A stretch of 64,000 nt of DNA from Tetracentron sinense (lineage: Eukaryota; Streptophyta; Magnoliopsida; Trochodendrales; Trochodendraceae). The notes under the pieces were generated by a model. That model ran no database searches and was not told where the DNA came from. It saw only the letters and a list, made by a program, of their open reading frames with translations. Position numbers and translations under genes: made by a program. The stretch covers positions 23,512,826 through 23,576,825 of the forward strand of contig CM026559.1 of assembly GCA_015143295.1 (NCBI GenBank). The letters are read 5' to 3'. This document shows, piece by piece, positions 35,626 through 46,092 of the stretch (positions within the stretch are counted from its first letter, which is position 1; each line of letters begins with the position of its first letter).

Positions 35626-37146
35626 TGAAAAAACAAATACAATTCGGTGAACCTCAAATCTATGTTCGAGTTGAGAATCTACAAGTTCGAGGGGTTGGTT
35701 AGGTTTCCCTAATAGTATGTCTACCCTTTTTGATGTTTTTAAATTAAGTTATTTAACTCAAGGGAAGATGATAATCAAGTGCGGAATAAGGAAAACCAAG
35801 CAAACCACAACACAAGAATTTTTACGTGGAAACCCTTCCGGAAAAAATCACAGGACCTAGTCCAGCCATGAGAATCCACTAAGACAAAGTAAACAAGAAC
35901 TTACAAGACTCGAACTTGACTCCTTCAGACTCAACACCACGATCCTTCAGTTCTTAGTTCTCTACGTCTCGAAAAGTCACCACGTACTCTCAAGTCCCGT
36001 GATCAACCGCAGCCGCTTGTACTTCTCTTTGTGTCTCGAAAATAGTCCACGATCTTCCGATCGATCTCCGTCAATGACGGCTTCGGAATCCACCAACCAA
36101 ATCACTCTACCACGATCCTTCTCGGATCGATCTCCTTCGTAAAGGCTCCGGAATACTCCGGCCAAGGTGTTCTATCTAGAACAGGATTGATGGTTTGATA
36201 AGAATCATCACCTAGATGGACTCCTTCAATGCACAAGTCCAAACAAGCAAAAGTGGAACTTTGGGCTTGCAAACTCTAGGTTAAAAGCATTAACAAAAGG
36301 GGACGAGAAAAATATATTCCATAAGTTTTATAACCTCTGGAGACACTTAAAAATACTCTCCACACACTCCCTAAGTTATTTTCCACGAAGTGGAAAGGTT
36401 CTAGCTTTATAGGGAATCAAAAACATAGTTTAGAAGTTGCTAAAACCCAATAAGGAAAGTGCCAAAATAGCTAAATTAGCAAAAAATCGGATTTGGAAAA
36501 AATCCTATATCAAGGTCGACCCATGGGGCACATTCGGTCGACCGGATGGTGCCTTTCGGTCGACCGGATGGTCCTCAGGGTCGACCCACACTATTTCATC
36601 TCTCTGGCAAAAAACACCATACAAATTTTGCTATAACCAGGGTCGACCCAAAATGGTCAGGGTCGACCTTGAGGTGCCAACCTGAATTTCAAAATTCGTT
36701 TTTGGGTCTCGCACCCTTCATGAAAGTTGTTGCTCTTTTTGACGCAGTCGTTTTGACATATTATGGAGTAAAATCCGATCTACGGTTTGTGAGATACGCT
36801 CAGAAAAAGAAACCTTGGTTTTTTGAAAAATTTTAGAATTTAAAACTAGTTTTGCACTGTTTATCTCATCACCTAGGGTCCGTATGGTTAGTCTAGGTCA
36901 CTTACCACCTAAGGCATCATGTTAGTATAATTCTAAGTCAAATCCCACCTATGGTAGTATGGTATCTAGGTCACTTACCATCGTATGAAGGAAATGATCA
37001 ACCGATACTTCAACGGGTCTTCATCGGTCTTCAACTTCACTTTTCGTGGATGCTTGAAGGCAACGGACACAAGATACCACTCCTAGACACCTAGACTCAC
37101 TTGTTTTGATACCGGAATATGCCAATACAAAAACATGGACTTTACA
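35626..37146 (-). repeat. 5' LTR of the nested element (right on the plus strand)
   Basis: 1521 bp, the partner of 30315-31833. It ends GACTTTACA and is followed by CACGT. GGTCGACC palindromes are better kept here (36515-36670) than in the left copy. Confidence 0.85.
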
Positions 37147-37263
37147 CACGTACAAAGTTTGCGTATTCACTTGTGATTGCTCAAAATTAAAATCGATAGA
37201 CATCGTTAGGAAGACCTATTCACCCCCTATAGGTCAAAGGAATCATTGAACTAGGGAATTTCA
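37147..37263 (+). repeat. CACGT duplication and right end of the split 3' LTR
   Basis: After CACGT (37147-37151), the sequence matches the end of the 5' LTR of the large element (words TATTCACTTGTGATTG, GACATCGTTAGGAAGACC, AGGGAATTTCA). It shows where the large SIRE-like element ends. Confidence 0.85.
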
Positions 37264-37732
37264 CTTTGATAATAAACCGACTTGCCAATGAACCTCAGAT
37301 CTTCGCATAGATCATGATCATGTTTTTGTTCCATAAAAGTTCGTTGTACACATATTGTGTAATAGAATCTCTATTAGCTCAGCTCTGTTATCAGTGCAAC
37401 TCTTAGTTGAGCTGACAATAATTTATTTCACATAGTCAAGGCCACAAAGTTTGTCTTGTAAGTTGCAAATCTATTTTATTTGCATATGGGAGTTCTAGAG
37501 CACTCTCTCGAGTATGTAGCACATCATTTGTTTTATTATATTTAATTTTGCATAAATTCACCGATACCCAATTACATGAAATAAAAAAAGAAACTTGTCT
37601 CGTTCAATTTTGGGAGTGTGCATTTTCCTCATTATTGAAAGTGTGTAGGAGTTCTTCTTTCGCTACTTTCATCTTTGGAAGATCACCCCATTTTGAAGTT
37701 AAAAAATGTAATCATGCACATTACATTTGTAA
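37264..37732. other. Unassigned stretch
   Basis: AT-rich DNA without a convincing coding reading on either strand. It lies between two retroelements and could be an old repeat, but no family is recognised. Confidence 0.4.
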
Positions 37733-37737
37733 CGCCC

Positions 37738-40700
37738 CAAAATACCCCCTAGGAGTTTAGGGATACTTTAGGCGTGACTATACGTACCTGCCAAACCATC
37801 CTGTCATGAACAAGATAATTAAAGTACTAAACAATGATAATCAGAGCGCGGAAGCTAAACATAAATGCGGAAGCGTAAACTAACCTTTTCTTTTCTTCTA
37901 AGATTTCCAAAATAGTATTCCAAGTTAACATATATACAACATGTCTAAGTCTAAGGTGGACAGGCCCACCTATCAAAATGTCAAAATACATAAGCACCCT
38001 CTCGTACTCTCCCCTCAACAGTAGTCGAGGTACGGCCACACGTCAAGGTCTCGGTCCGCCTGAGACTGCAATGGGATAGACGGCTCTCTCTCCTCGATAT
38101 ACTCTTCCTCGACCCAAGGCTCTAGGTCGAGGGCTCCCTCAGTACCTGCCGACATGAAAGTACGACTGAGCATGGAATACTCAGCGAGTACAAGCTACTA
38201 GCTAACAATAGTAATAACATTAATATGTCATACATGATACAGTTCATCAAAGGTACATAATCAGAGTGCGGAAGCTAAAAGAAATAATAATGTAAAGTAA
38301 ATCATGAACAACATATTTTAACTCATGCATTGTAAACTTGTATTCAAAAGTCATGACTTGTTCTTGATAATACTTCTTGTGATTTTCCGAAACTCGTTTG
38401 CCGTATTTACAACTTATTCTCGTCTTATTCTTATATCGTGGGAATCACACATGCTTTGTTTCGTTCTTGTTTAGCTAGTACCCGAACTATGAAATGGACG
38501 GACATATTAGGTTCTTGTTATTCTTGCGTGTCATGTTTAACTAGTACCCGAACTATGACTTGGACGGGCATACTAGCTCTTGCTTTCCTTTGCTAATGCC
38601 CGGACTATAATGGAACGGAACACATTAGCACCATGCCTACTAATGCCCGGACTATGATTGAACGGAACACATTAGTATCCTTATCTTGACTTGACTAGTG
38701 CCCGGACTATGCTTGAACGGAACACACTAGTTATCCTTGTTTACTAATGCCCGGACTATAATTGAACAGAACACATTAGTATCTTTCCTGTTTTACTTTG
38801 CTAATGCCCGGACTATAATGGAACGGAACACAATAGCAACTTGCTTACTAATGCCCGGACTATGATTGAACGGAACACATTAGTATCTTGTTTGACTAAT
38901 GCCCGGATTATAATGGAACGGAACACATTAGCCTCATGCTTGACTTGACTAGTGCCCGAACTATGGTGGAACGGAACACACTAGTTATCCTTGTTTACTA
39001 ATGCCCGGACTATAATTGAACGGAACACATTAGTATATTTCCTGTTTTACTTTGCTAATGCCCGGACTATAATGGAACGGAACACATTAGCAACTTGCTT
39101 ACTAATGCCCGGACTATGATGGAACGGAACACATTAGCATCTTCATTTCCTTGATTATCGTGTTTTCTTGTAAGCCAGGTATAACATATCCTAGGGATAT
39201 GCCCTACCCTTGACATTCATGTTAATTTAACTTGTGAGTCAGAGGCTAGCACCCGCACATCCCTGGGCTACCAACCTCCTTGTCATATGCTTATTTCTTG
39301 TTATTTCATATGCTTATATTCAAAAAGTTTGGTTCATGCATGCGTGACGATCGTACTATCATAGATGAATCAAGGGACACATATTGCATTTCAATTCTCT
39401 TTTTCATAATCATGTTAACATGAAACAATAAAGCATAATATGGAATTTCTTGTAATTGCATAGGCATGGGGAATTCAATGAACACATATAGAGCATTTGT
39501 TTTAAAATCACCCTTTTAAGGAAAACTATACAAGTCATATTTCCCAATTCCTTCATTTTATTCTTGGCATTCTCATTCATGCATTTTGTCAAACACCTAA
39601 TGAGTAACACATTCAAAATACATTATTTCAAGTTCTTAAATGTTCATATGTTTCATCATACACAAAGTGTGCGTTCATTATTCGTACAATGCCCATCCAC
39701 CATTTTCCATCACACACATCACACAATACGGCATCCAATCACCTCCATGTCCAACAATCCACATCCCATTCACCAATTAATTATCTTGTTTATAATTAGG
39801 GAAAATAATGCATTACAAGGAAAGGAAAGAACACAAGATCCAAAAATCATCATTTTCAAGAAAGGAATCTAGGTTATTGCTAAAGAAGTTAGTAGGGTGT
39901 ACTAACCTTGAAGAAGAGAAGAAAACCCTTGAAAAATGCTGTGGAGAACGCTGCCCTAGCTTGGAATGGAACTCCACATGTGCTTGAGGTTGGATTTGAG
40001 AGATCCAAGCTTTTGAGATGGTCATGGGTTCCAAAACCCCTTGATTTTCTCAAGTTGATGCCCTAGGGTGAAAACCCCTTCTCTCCTCTCTCACTCCCTC
40101 TCAAAATATGGCTAAGGGTGTTTATGAACACCCTTGGCTCGAGCCAACCCTTACAAATAAGGGTGGAGTGGCCAAAAGACCAAAAAACCCCTAAAAAAAA
40201 TTTTGAAAATCGCGTAGGACCGAGAGATGACCGATCTACCGGTAGTGGACCGATCTCTCGGTCTTGACTGGTGCTGCAGAATGTACTTCAGTATTTTGGG
40301 CATAACTTTTGACTCGGTGCTCCGATTGTGACGATTCAACTTGCGTTGGCTTCGTCTTTCGAAGAGGAACAACTTTCATGTTTTGAAAAAATTCTAATTC
40401 TTCTTTATTGATAGACAAAAATGCCCCTAAATCTGACTGGTCTGCAATGAGTTGCGACAGCCCAAATTTGCAGCCGACCCGATTTTGGAAATCCCACTTT
40501 TGACTCAACCCCGACTCAAAATCAGGGAAAGTGATCAACATGAACCTTGAAGAGGGTTCTAATATCTTTCCAAAAATTCAGTAATCACTCAATTCTGAGC
40601 AACGATGACTAAACTAGAGCCCTTTAAGTTTGAGGTAAATGCCGAAACATACCTTTTCGACACCTAGAATACCTCGAGTGTTTTCACATTCTTTTCCCCT

Positions 40701-41063
40701 TGTGTCCAACACCCTACTCACACCTCATAAATCATTCTCCATAAATCTTTAACTCACTTCAATGATTATTTAAATTCACACCGACATGCATGAGAGGCTC
40801 CGGCCTCTCTATGCCTCATGCACTAGCACTGTTCACCAACAACCCATTGAAACACTTAGGGTATTTGTACCCTTGATTTCCCTACTTAGAGTATCTTTAC
40901 ACTCTCTTTTTACGACTCAAACCATGTACCTAAAACCCTCAATTGACTAATCATAATATCAATAACACAATGGGAGGCCTTAAGCCTTCACACATACCAT
41001 ACAAGGGCACCTTTCACTGGCACTATTCATAGTATAGTGAACTTGAATTTCCGGGGTTCTACA
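37738..41063. mobile_element. Solo LTR, 3.3 kb, flanked by ACATT
   Basis: It begins TGTAACGCCCC and ends GGGGTTCTACA, the TG...CA form of an LTR, with exact ACATT at 37733-37737 and 41064-41068. There is no primer site, gag or pol in 3326 bp, so this is a single LTR left after recombination between two LTRs. Its length, and words such as GCGGAAGC and GACTGAGCATGG, suggest a Ty3/Gypsy lineage with long LTRs (Tekay/Del type possible). It contains a tandem hairpin array at 38474-39138. Confidence 0.75.
38474..39138. repeat. 13-unit tandem array of short hairpins
   Basis: Each unit is about 38-40 bp with spacers of roughly 8-20 bp and reads CTAATGCCCGGACTAT...GAACGGAACACATTAG or a variant. The ends are inverted repeats, and the ends differ between units in matched pairs: GCTAATG with CATTAGC, ACTAATG with CATTAGT, ACTAGTG with CACTAGT, CTAGTA with TACTAG. 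An inner CCG and CGG could extend the stem. A block of five units repeats at about 254 bp (38693 and 38947), a higher-order repeat. Confidence 0.85.
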
Positions 41064-41529
41064 ACATTGGTGTGTAGATATAAAATCTAGAGGTCTTTCT
41101 TTTATTTTTAGTGTGTAGTAGTAATTTTATGAATTTAATGGTGTGCAATCATAATTTTTAATAATGGGGTGCAATCATCAAATAGCGGGGTGCAGTTAGT
41201 AGCTCCCAATTTGTTAAGGTAAATGTTTTCACCAAAACCTTAAAACCCTGGTTTTGGTGTGCAGTTTTGGGTAAGTCTGACGCCGTACTGTCTCATAAGC
41301 TTTTTCCTATGAATAAAGCCTAGCATAGAATAGGGTTATGGCCTTATGGCAAAAGATCTTGCTGGCTTAGGGTTGTGCTCCTTAGTGGTGTAAGCTTATT
41401 ATTCAGTGTATTTCGTGGTCCACTATTCAGTTTTGATTGATGGGGTTCCTTGTGTGTACATCATGAGTATGCAATCTTCAATGCTCCAGCAATGGTGAAA
41501 ACTCAAGGTGAGTGGTTCCAGATACTATT
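41064..41529. other. Unassigned stretch with the repeat shared with 18040-18110
   Basis: It starts with the ACATT duplication of the solo LTR. At 41140-41210 lie words such as GGTGTGCAATCAT and GGGGTGCAATCATC, matching 18040-18110 in reverse complement. No gene is seen. A run of 13 G lies close to 41551. Confidence 0.5.
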
Positions 41530-41870
41530 GAACCTACTCAACCTTCTTTTGGGGGGGGGGGGGAATAAAAGCTAGGGTTAGGCAAACCCCAACTTGTATT
41601 AAAGAATCATGAGAGAATTACATGCACACAAATGTACAACCAGAACGGTCCTCATTTACAATTTGACTTGGTCTCGCTGGCAACTCGAGGATATTGAGTC
41701 GAATTTCACTGGGATCAAACAGAACTTAGATAGGTAGTTTGCCACTTTATTAGCTACACGAGGAATATAGCAAATATCAAAGTAGCTGAATTGTTGTGAG
41801 AGCTTCTCAATGTTAGATAGGAGCCCAGCCACTTTCCAAAGGCCACTCATAGTCTCCTAACTCTCTTCTA
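41530..41870 (-). pseudogene. LINE RNase H C-terminal scrap
   Basis: The minus-strand frame 41850-41656 reads SNIEKLSQQFSYFDICYIPR followed by VANKVANYLSKFC, which fits the last helix and the final conserved segment of the RNase H-like domain in plant LINEs, with a polar residue (N) where an acidic one is usual. A pyrimidine-rich 3' end follows to the left. Only this tail is left. Confidence 0.55.
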
Positions 41871-42169
41871 CTCAACCTTGAGAAGAAGAGAATTAGGAGA
41901 AAGACCTTCTAATTATTTTTGACAATAATTAGTTGATGAGATCTTCTCCAACAATGGTGAAAATGCAACGCGTGGATTTTGATAGTAGATATTGGTTTTG
42001 ATAGGAAAGCCAAAAAAAAACATACTTGATGAGATCTTCTCCAATGCCTTGAAGTGGCATTGTTCTAGGAGAAAATGAGAGGAGAGAGCGAGAACGGAAG
42101 TTCATTTGCGAGGAGAGAACTAGAAGAGTTTTTGGGATTTAAGAGAGGTGGTTTTGTAGATTCACCTTT
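41871..42169. other. Unassigned stretch with a short direct repeat
   Basis: GATGAGATCTTCTCCAA occurs near 41935 and again near 42027, about 92 bp apart. No coding reading is seen. Confidence 0.4.
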
Positions 42170-43228
42170 GGATTGAAGCTCCCTTTGGCGAACTCAAAAG
42201 AGAAGTGGTGGAGTCAAGTTTGGAAGATCCCTATCCTGCCAAAGCTCCACCTGTTACTTTGGAGATTTCTCAAAGGCTCGCTTCCAGTAGTAGACTCTCT
42301 CAAGGCCTGGTAAATCCCTATTGAGTCTCTCTATGATTTATGTGGACAAAAGTCGGAAATGATCCTCCATTTGTTCTTTCAATGCCAGTTTGCGAGATGT
42401 TTGTGGTTCGATCTGTCTCTTTCATGCAGACTTCCCCAGGCTGGAGTGTTTTCTGCGATCGCATGGTGGAAGTCGTGGATTCAGCATTCAGACTTCGACC
42501 CTGAGAACTTTGGAGTTACTATTCTTATGGTGTCTTTACTCTAGGCAATTTAGAAAGCTCGTAATGCTTGGGTTTTCGAACACCAACTCTCTTTCCTCTC
42601 AAAACAATGGTTACAGTTCAATCTTTGACTAGAGAGTTCTCCTCTATCAAGGAGAGAGTTCAAGTCCCCTCGGGCCTTAGAAATTTTGCCCGTCCCCTAG
42701 TCTGGCAGCCTCCTCCGTCTAGTTAGCTAAAAATCAATGTAGATGGCGCTTGGGACCCCGATTTAACTATTGTCGGAGCTGGTATCATAATTCGAGACGA
42801 TAACGGTCTAACATTATTCAGGAAATCTTTTCCCATTGATGCTTATAGTGCTTGGATAGCAGAAGCAAAAGCTCTCTTCATCGGATTATTCATTGCTGAC
42901 AACCACAGTTGGGATAGTTTCATTTTAGAGGGAGATGTCTCTCAGCTGCTGGACTTCATTAACAAGTCCATAGACATTCATTGGGATGTCAAAATGATTA
43001 TGAATGATGTACGTGCTATATGGACATGTTTCCCTAGGGCAATAGTCCAAGCCATTCCCTAGTCAGCTAAATATGGAGGCCCACAACCTAGCTAAAAGAG
43101 CCCTTATTTGGCGCCGAAATGGCAACGAAAGTCTTTGTTCTCAGTTGGATCCGTCCTACCCTTTTGATCCAGGTACTGTATAATCTATCCTATTTGGCTT
43201 TGTATTCTCTATTCTTGTCTTTAATACA
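42170..43228 (+). pseudogene. LINE ORF2 remnant: zinc-binding region and RNase H
   Basis: From about 42215 the reading has VWKIPILPKLHLLLWRFL, then LCGQKSEMILHLFFQCQFA (the CX2-type zinc-binding block of the plant LINE tail), then WWKSWIQHSDFD. From 42730 an RNase H-like domain follows: INVDGAWDPDLTIVGAGI, WIAEAKALFIGL and LEGDVSQLLDFI, with the three acidic residues. Stop codons interrupt the reading, for example TAA at 42311-42313 and TAG at 42541-42543. The 3' end runs into a Copia LTR piece at about 43229. Confidence 0.75.
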
Positions 43229-43473
43229 TCACCAATCTCACAACCAGATCATGCGCATCAATAGAAAGGATAGATAAACCCTAGGACAACCCTAGTAAAT
43301 CATCAAGTAAATCAACCACTCCTCAATTAGCCTCATAAGGAATTGCATTTACACTGATTCCTTTTCTATATTTCCACAGTCCATTTTTCTCTCAACACTC
43401 ACATCTATATAATGCCTTGAACATTCTCTTGTAAATCATCAAGTAATATCAAGAATATTTTCAATTCTTTTCA
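43229..43473 (+). repeat. 5' LTR portion of the Ale/Retrofit-like element
   Basis: It matches 50583-50796, with words CACCAATCTCAC, CCTCAATTAGCCTCATAAGG, TTGCATTTACACT and CCATTTTTCTCTCAACACT. It abuts the end of a LINE remnant on the left. Confidence 0.75.
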
Positions 43474-43477
43474 TGGT

Positions 43478-46012
43478 TGAAAGCACCCAATTTTTACACC
43501 CCTCTTTAACCTTAGTTAGGTCCTTTAACCATGGTTACCCCCAACTAAACCCTAGGACAACCCTAGTTGAACCTTAGTCTAACCATAGGTAAACCCTAGG
43601 ACAACCCTAGTTGACCCTAAGTCAACCCTAGATCCAATCCTACGTTAACCCTAGGTGAACCCTAGCCTAGCCCTAAAAACCTAGGGCATGGACCCAAGGT
43701 CCAGGCAAAACCAACCCAAGGGCCAAGGCCCCTAGGACCCAAAAACTGTAGACAAGTAGTCCCTGGGCCCACACAGGGTCCACAAACCCAAGCCAGGCCC
43801 TAGGAAGGGGGACCAAGCCCTCAAAATTCAAAAATCCTGAATGTCGGTAATCTAATTACCGACATTTCTTTTGGGGTAAATTCTGTACCGCATGCATGTG
43901 TATTTAAACCAGGCCAGACCTATTTCTGGAAAAATCTCAGAATTGCGGTAGAGTTTCTACCGTCATTATCCATTTGGCCTTGTAAGGGAATAGCAGTACT
44001 GGAATTACTATCATTCTCAGTTTTCGTGTTTGCAGTGCTCACCTACCCTCCCCAGTGCTCAGGCACGCCTCTGTTGCCTCCATACCCCTCTCGCGACCTC
44101 ACTTACCTCCGTCCTAATCCCCTATGGGTCCTCAACTCCCTCTCCTATAAATTCAATCCCACTTTCAAGCTTAAGGCCATTCCGAAATTCCAAGGGTAAA
44201 CCCTACGAAAATCTAGACCCTAAGACTTCTGTGATCATAAGTTCCAGACTAAGGAGAGAATTTCAACCCCGGAGCAGCAGGCGAGCAGCAGCCACGCCCC
44301 TCCCAGTCCGACCACCATCTCCACCACCATAGTAGGAGGATCAATTGGGTAGGGCCCTACCCCTCCCCCCATTCTCTTCTTTGAATCAATGTGAGCCACT
44401 GGTCCAATTCCAGGGGACTTTATTTGATCTTTTTATTTGCTTTTAAAACCTAGAGTAGGGGTTCCCCCTGCCTTCCTCATGGGCAAGGGGATCCCCCTAG
44501 GTGGTTCCATGGACACCCACACCTCCACACACGGTGCACAATCCTTCCCCACCTCCCCAAACCTTCCTAGAGACCCTTAGCCCATAAGGGATCCCCTGGA
44601 AGCAGTATGGTGCAGCATCAGGGAATACATTTCGATTTCTGGAAAAATCCAGAAATGACAAGAAACACAGTACCGCCATTTCTGGGCTTTCCCTTTGCAG
44701 TGGCTCTAGGCCCATTTTGGTTGAGCCTTGATCCATTCCAGGGCTGGACTTCATGCCTGAGACCTTCCTCTACCTACCCTGGTCCTTCCAGGCTCCCCCC
44801 CACTACCTTAAGCATGGTTAAATTCTCAAAAAATAAAAACTACCCAGAATGTAGGTAAATAATCTACCGACATTCTGGATTTCTCGGTACAGTGCAAAAA
44901 TGGCCATTGTGTGCCCATCTCAGACTAGACCCAATGCCCACAACAAGCCTAGGATGCATGATAGAGTCCCCTAATCGACTTTAAGAGCCCAGGATTCACC
45001 CTAGACCCTTCACATTGGTTGCAAAGCCACTGTTCCTGGAAAACCAGGAATGTCGTTAGTTATCCTAGCGCCATTTTCAATCTGTACAAGATTGGAAATG
45101 GTGGAAGAATAATTACCACCATTTCCACTCTACCCTGAAACAGTAGGCCTTGCAAGGCCCAGATCAGGTAGGAGGCCATTCTAGGCCTTGCCAAGCCATC
45201 TGGACCCACCCTGATTGGACCATACCTCTAACCTGGGGTTTACTCAACCCCAATTAGCTTTTAACTACGGTTAAACCCAATGAATCCTTGAAAAAATCCT
45301 GAAAATTCTTAAAAGATCTTAAAAAATGCAAATGACCATAAAACTGACCTTAGACCTTATTAACCATGATTAGCAACCTTAACCATGGTTAACTCTTCCC
45401 CTTAGCTCCGGTTAAGAAATCTTGGCCTACCAAGCCCAACCTTAGCCATCCAGGCCCAATCGAAGCCTACTGGGCCCAACCTTAGTTTACCGGACTAAAC
45501 CCTTAAGCCTATCAGGCTTACCCTTAGCCTACTGAGCCAGACCTTGGCCTCTGGGCCCAAACCATGCACTTGACCAACCCGGTCAACCAAATCCTAGCCT
45601 CGGGCTAAACCCTTAGCCACTCCAGTGCACACACACACTCCCCTTAGCCTTGGCACGGACTCAAGTGCCAGAACTACGCTCGGTCTGATCTCACCCCATG
45701 TAAGAAAGTAGGCAACCCGAGCCGGGTTCGACCCTAGTTAGCTATTCACTTTCTTAGATTAGTCTAATCTAAAACCTAAAATATTTGAATAAATACTTGA
45801 TTTTAATTTGGCTTATACCTAGGGAGTAGGTAACCATTGTAAAATAGGGGTCCTAGGGTGCCTAACACCTTCCCTAGGACTTAATCGAACCTCTTCCTAG
45901 AACTCTCCTGTAGACCATAAAGACCTTATCCATAATCATGGGACCAATCCCTTAAAATAAATAGGTGGCAACTCTTAATCTCAAGCCTAGTGAGTAAGAA
46001 TCCGTGCTCACA
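43478..46012. mobile_element. Solo LTR, 2.5 kb, Ty3/Gypsy Tat/Ogre-like, at a primer-binding site
   Basis: It begins TGAAAGCACCC and ends GTGCTCACA, flanked by ATGGT (43473-43477) and ATGCT (46013-46017), a 5-bp duplication with one mismatch. Near the right end are GTAGGCAACCCGAGCCGGG, GGTGCCTAACACCTTCCC and ATAGGTGGCAACTC, words typical of Tat/Ogre LTR ends. No gag or pol reading was found within. It is rich in CCTAGG- and AACCCTAG-like words and holds several small hairpins. Confidence 0.7.
43840..45126. repeat. Seven dispersed hairpins of the AATGxCGGTA type
   Basis: The clearest are AATGTCGGTAAT / ATTACCGACATT (43840-43866), CCAGAATGTAGGTA / TACCGACATTCTGG (44844-44878) and GGAAATGGTGG / CCACCATTTCC (45094-45126). 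Weaker ones lie at 43941, 43988, 44650 and 45049. All share an AATG...CATT outer pair. Loops are 3 to about 19 bases. Confidence 0.65.
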
Positions 46013-46013
46013 A

Positions 46014-46025
46014 TGCTATCAGGGC
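46014..46025 (+). promoter_or_regulatory. Degenerate primer-binding site
   Basis: TGCTATCAGGGC differs at two positions from TGGTATCAGAGC. Its placement after the inserted solo LTR shows that the insertion separated it from its LTR. Confidence 0.6.
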
Positions 46026-46092
46026 GTTATATAAACGCCATACACCAAAATTTTCTCTTATCAATTTTCTCCCTCATTCTCAATTTTCTCTT

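Larger units (their letters stand above)
30315..37146 (-). mobile_element. Nested SIRE-like element with gag but no recognised pol
   Basis: This minus-strand element of 6.8 kb has two LTRs (30315-31833 and 35626-37146), a primer-binding site at 35612-35623, a gag region at 33934-35568, a non-coding spacer, and a polypurine tract at 31834-31848, with a CACGT duplication outside. No protease, integrase, reverse transcriptase or RNase H reading was found, which fits a non-autonomous gag-carrying form of the SIRE lineage. Gag has a few breaks. The LTRs differ by about 3-4% in the 240 bp compared by eye, so it is younger than its host element. Confidence 0.85.
18195..37263 (+). mobile_element. Large SIRE-like Ty1/Copia element with envelope-like region (fossil, nested insertions)
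   Basis: Parts in order are: 5' LTR (recognisable from 18195 to 20707, split by a LINE), primer-binding site 20710, gag from 20777, pol to about 25870, a non-coding spacer, an envelope-like region 27168-28739, polypurine tract near 29280, and 3' LTR 29290-30314 plus 37147-37263, split by a gag-only element. Gag and pol wording and the extra region downstream of RNase H place it in the SIRE/Maximus lineage. It is heavily broken, in well over ten places. The LTRs differ by about 9% in the 190 bp compared by eye. Confidence 0.85.

Noticed and set aside
38474-39138. CRISPR-like appearance of regularly spaced repeats
   Set aside because: Spacers are short and themselves repeated, the units are hairpins with diverged sequence, and the context is a plant LTR with no cas genes.
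44030-44858. Proline- and serine-rich open frames
   Set aside because: They lie in a GC-richer solo LTR and match no protein family; codon pattern and context do not support a gene.
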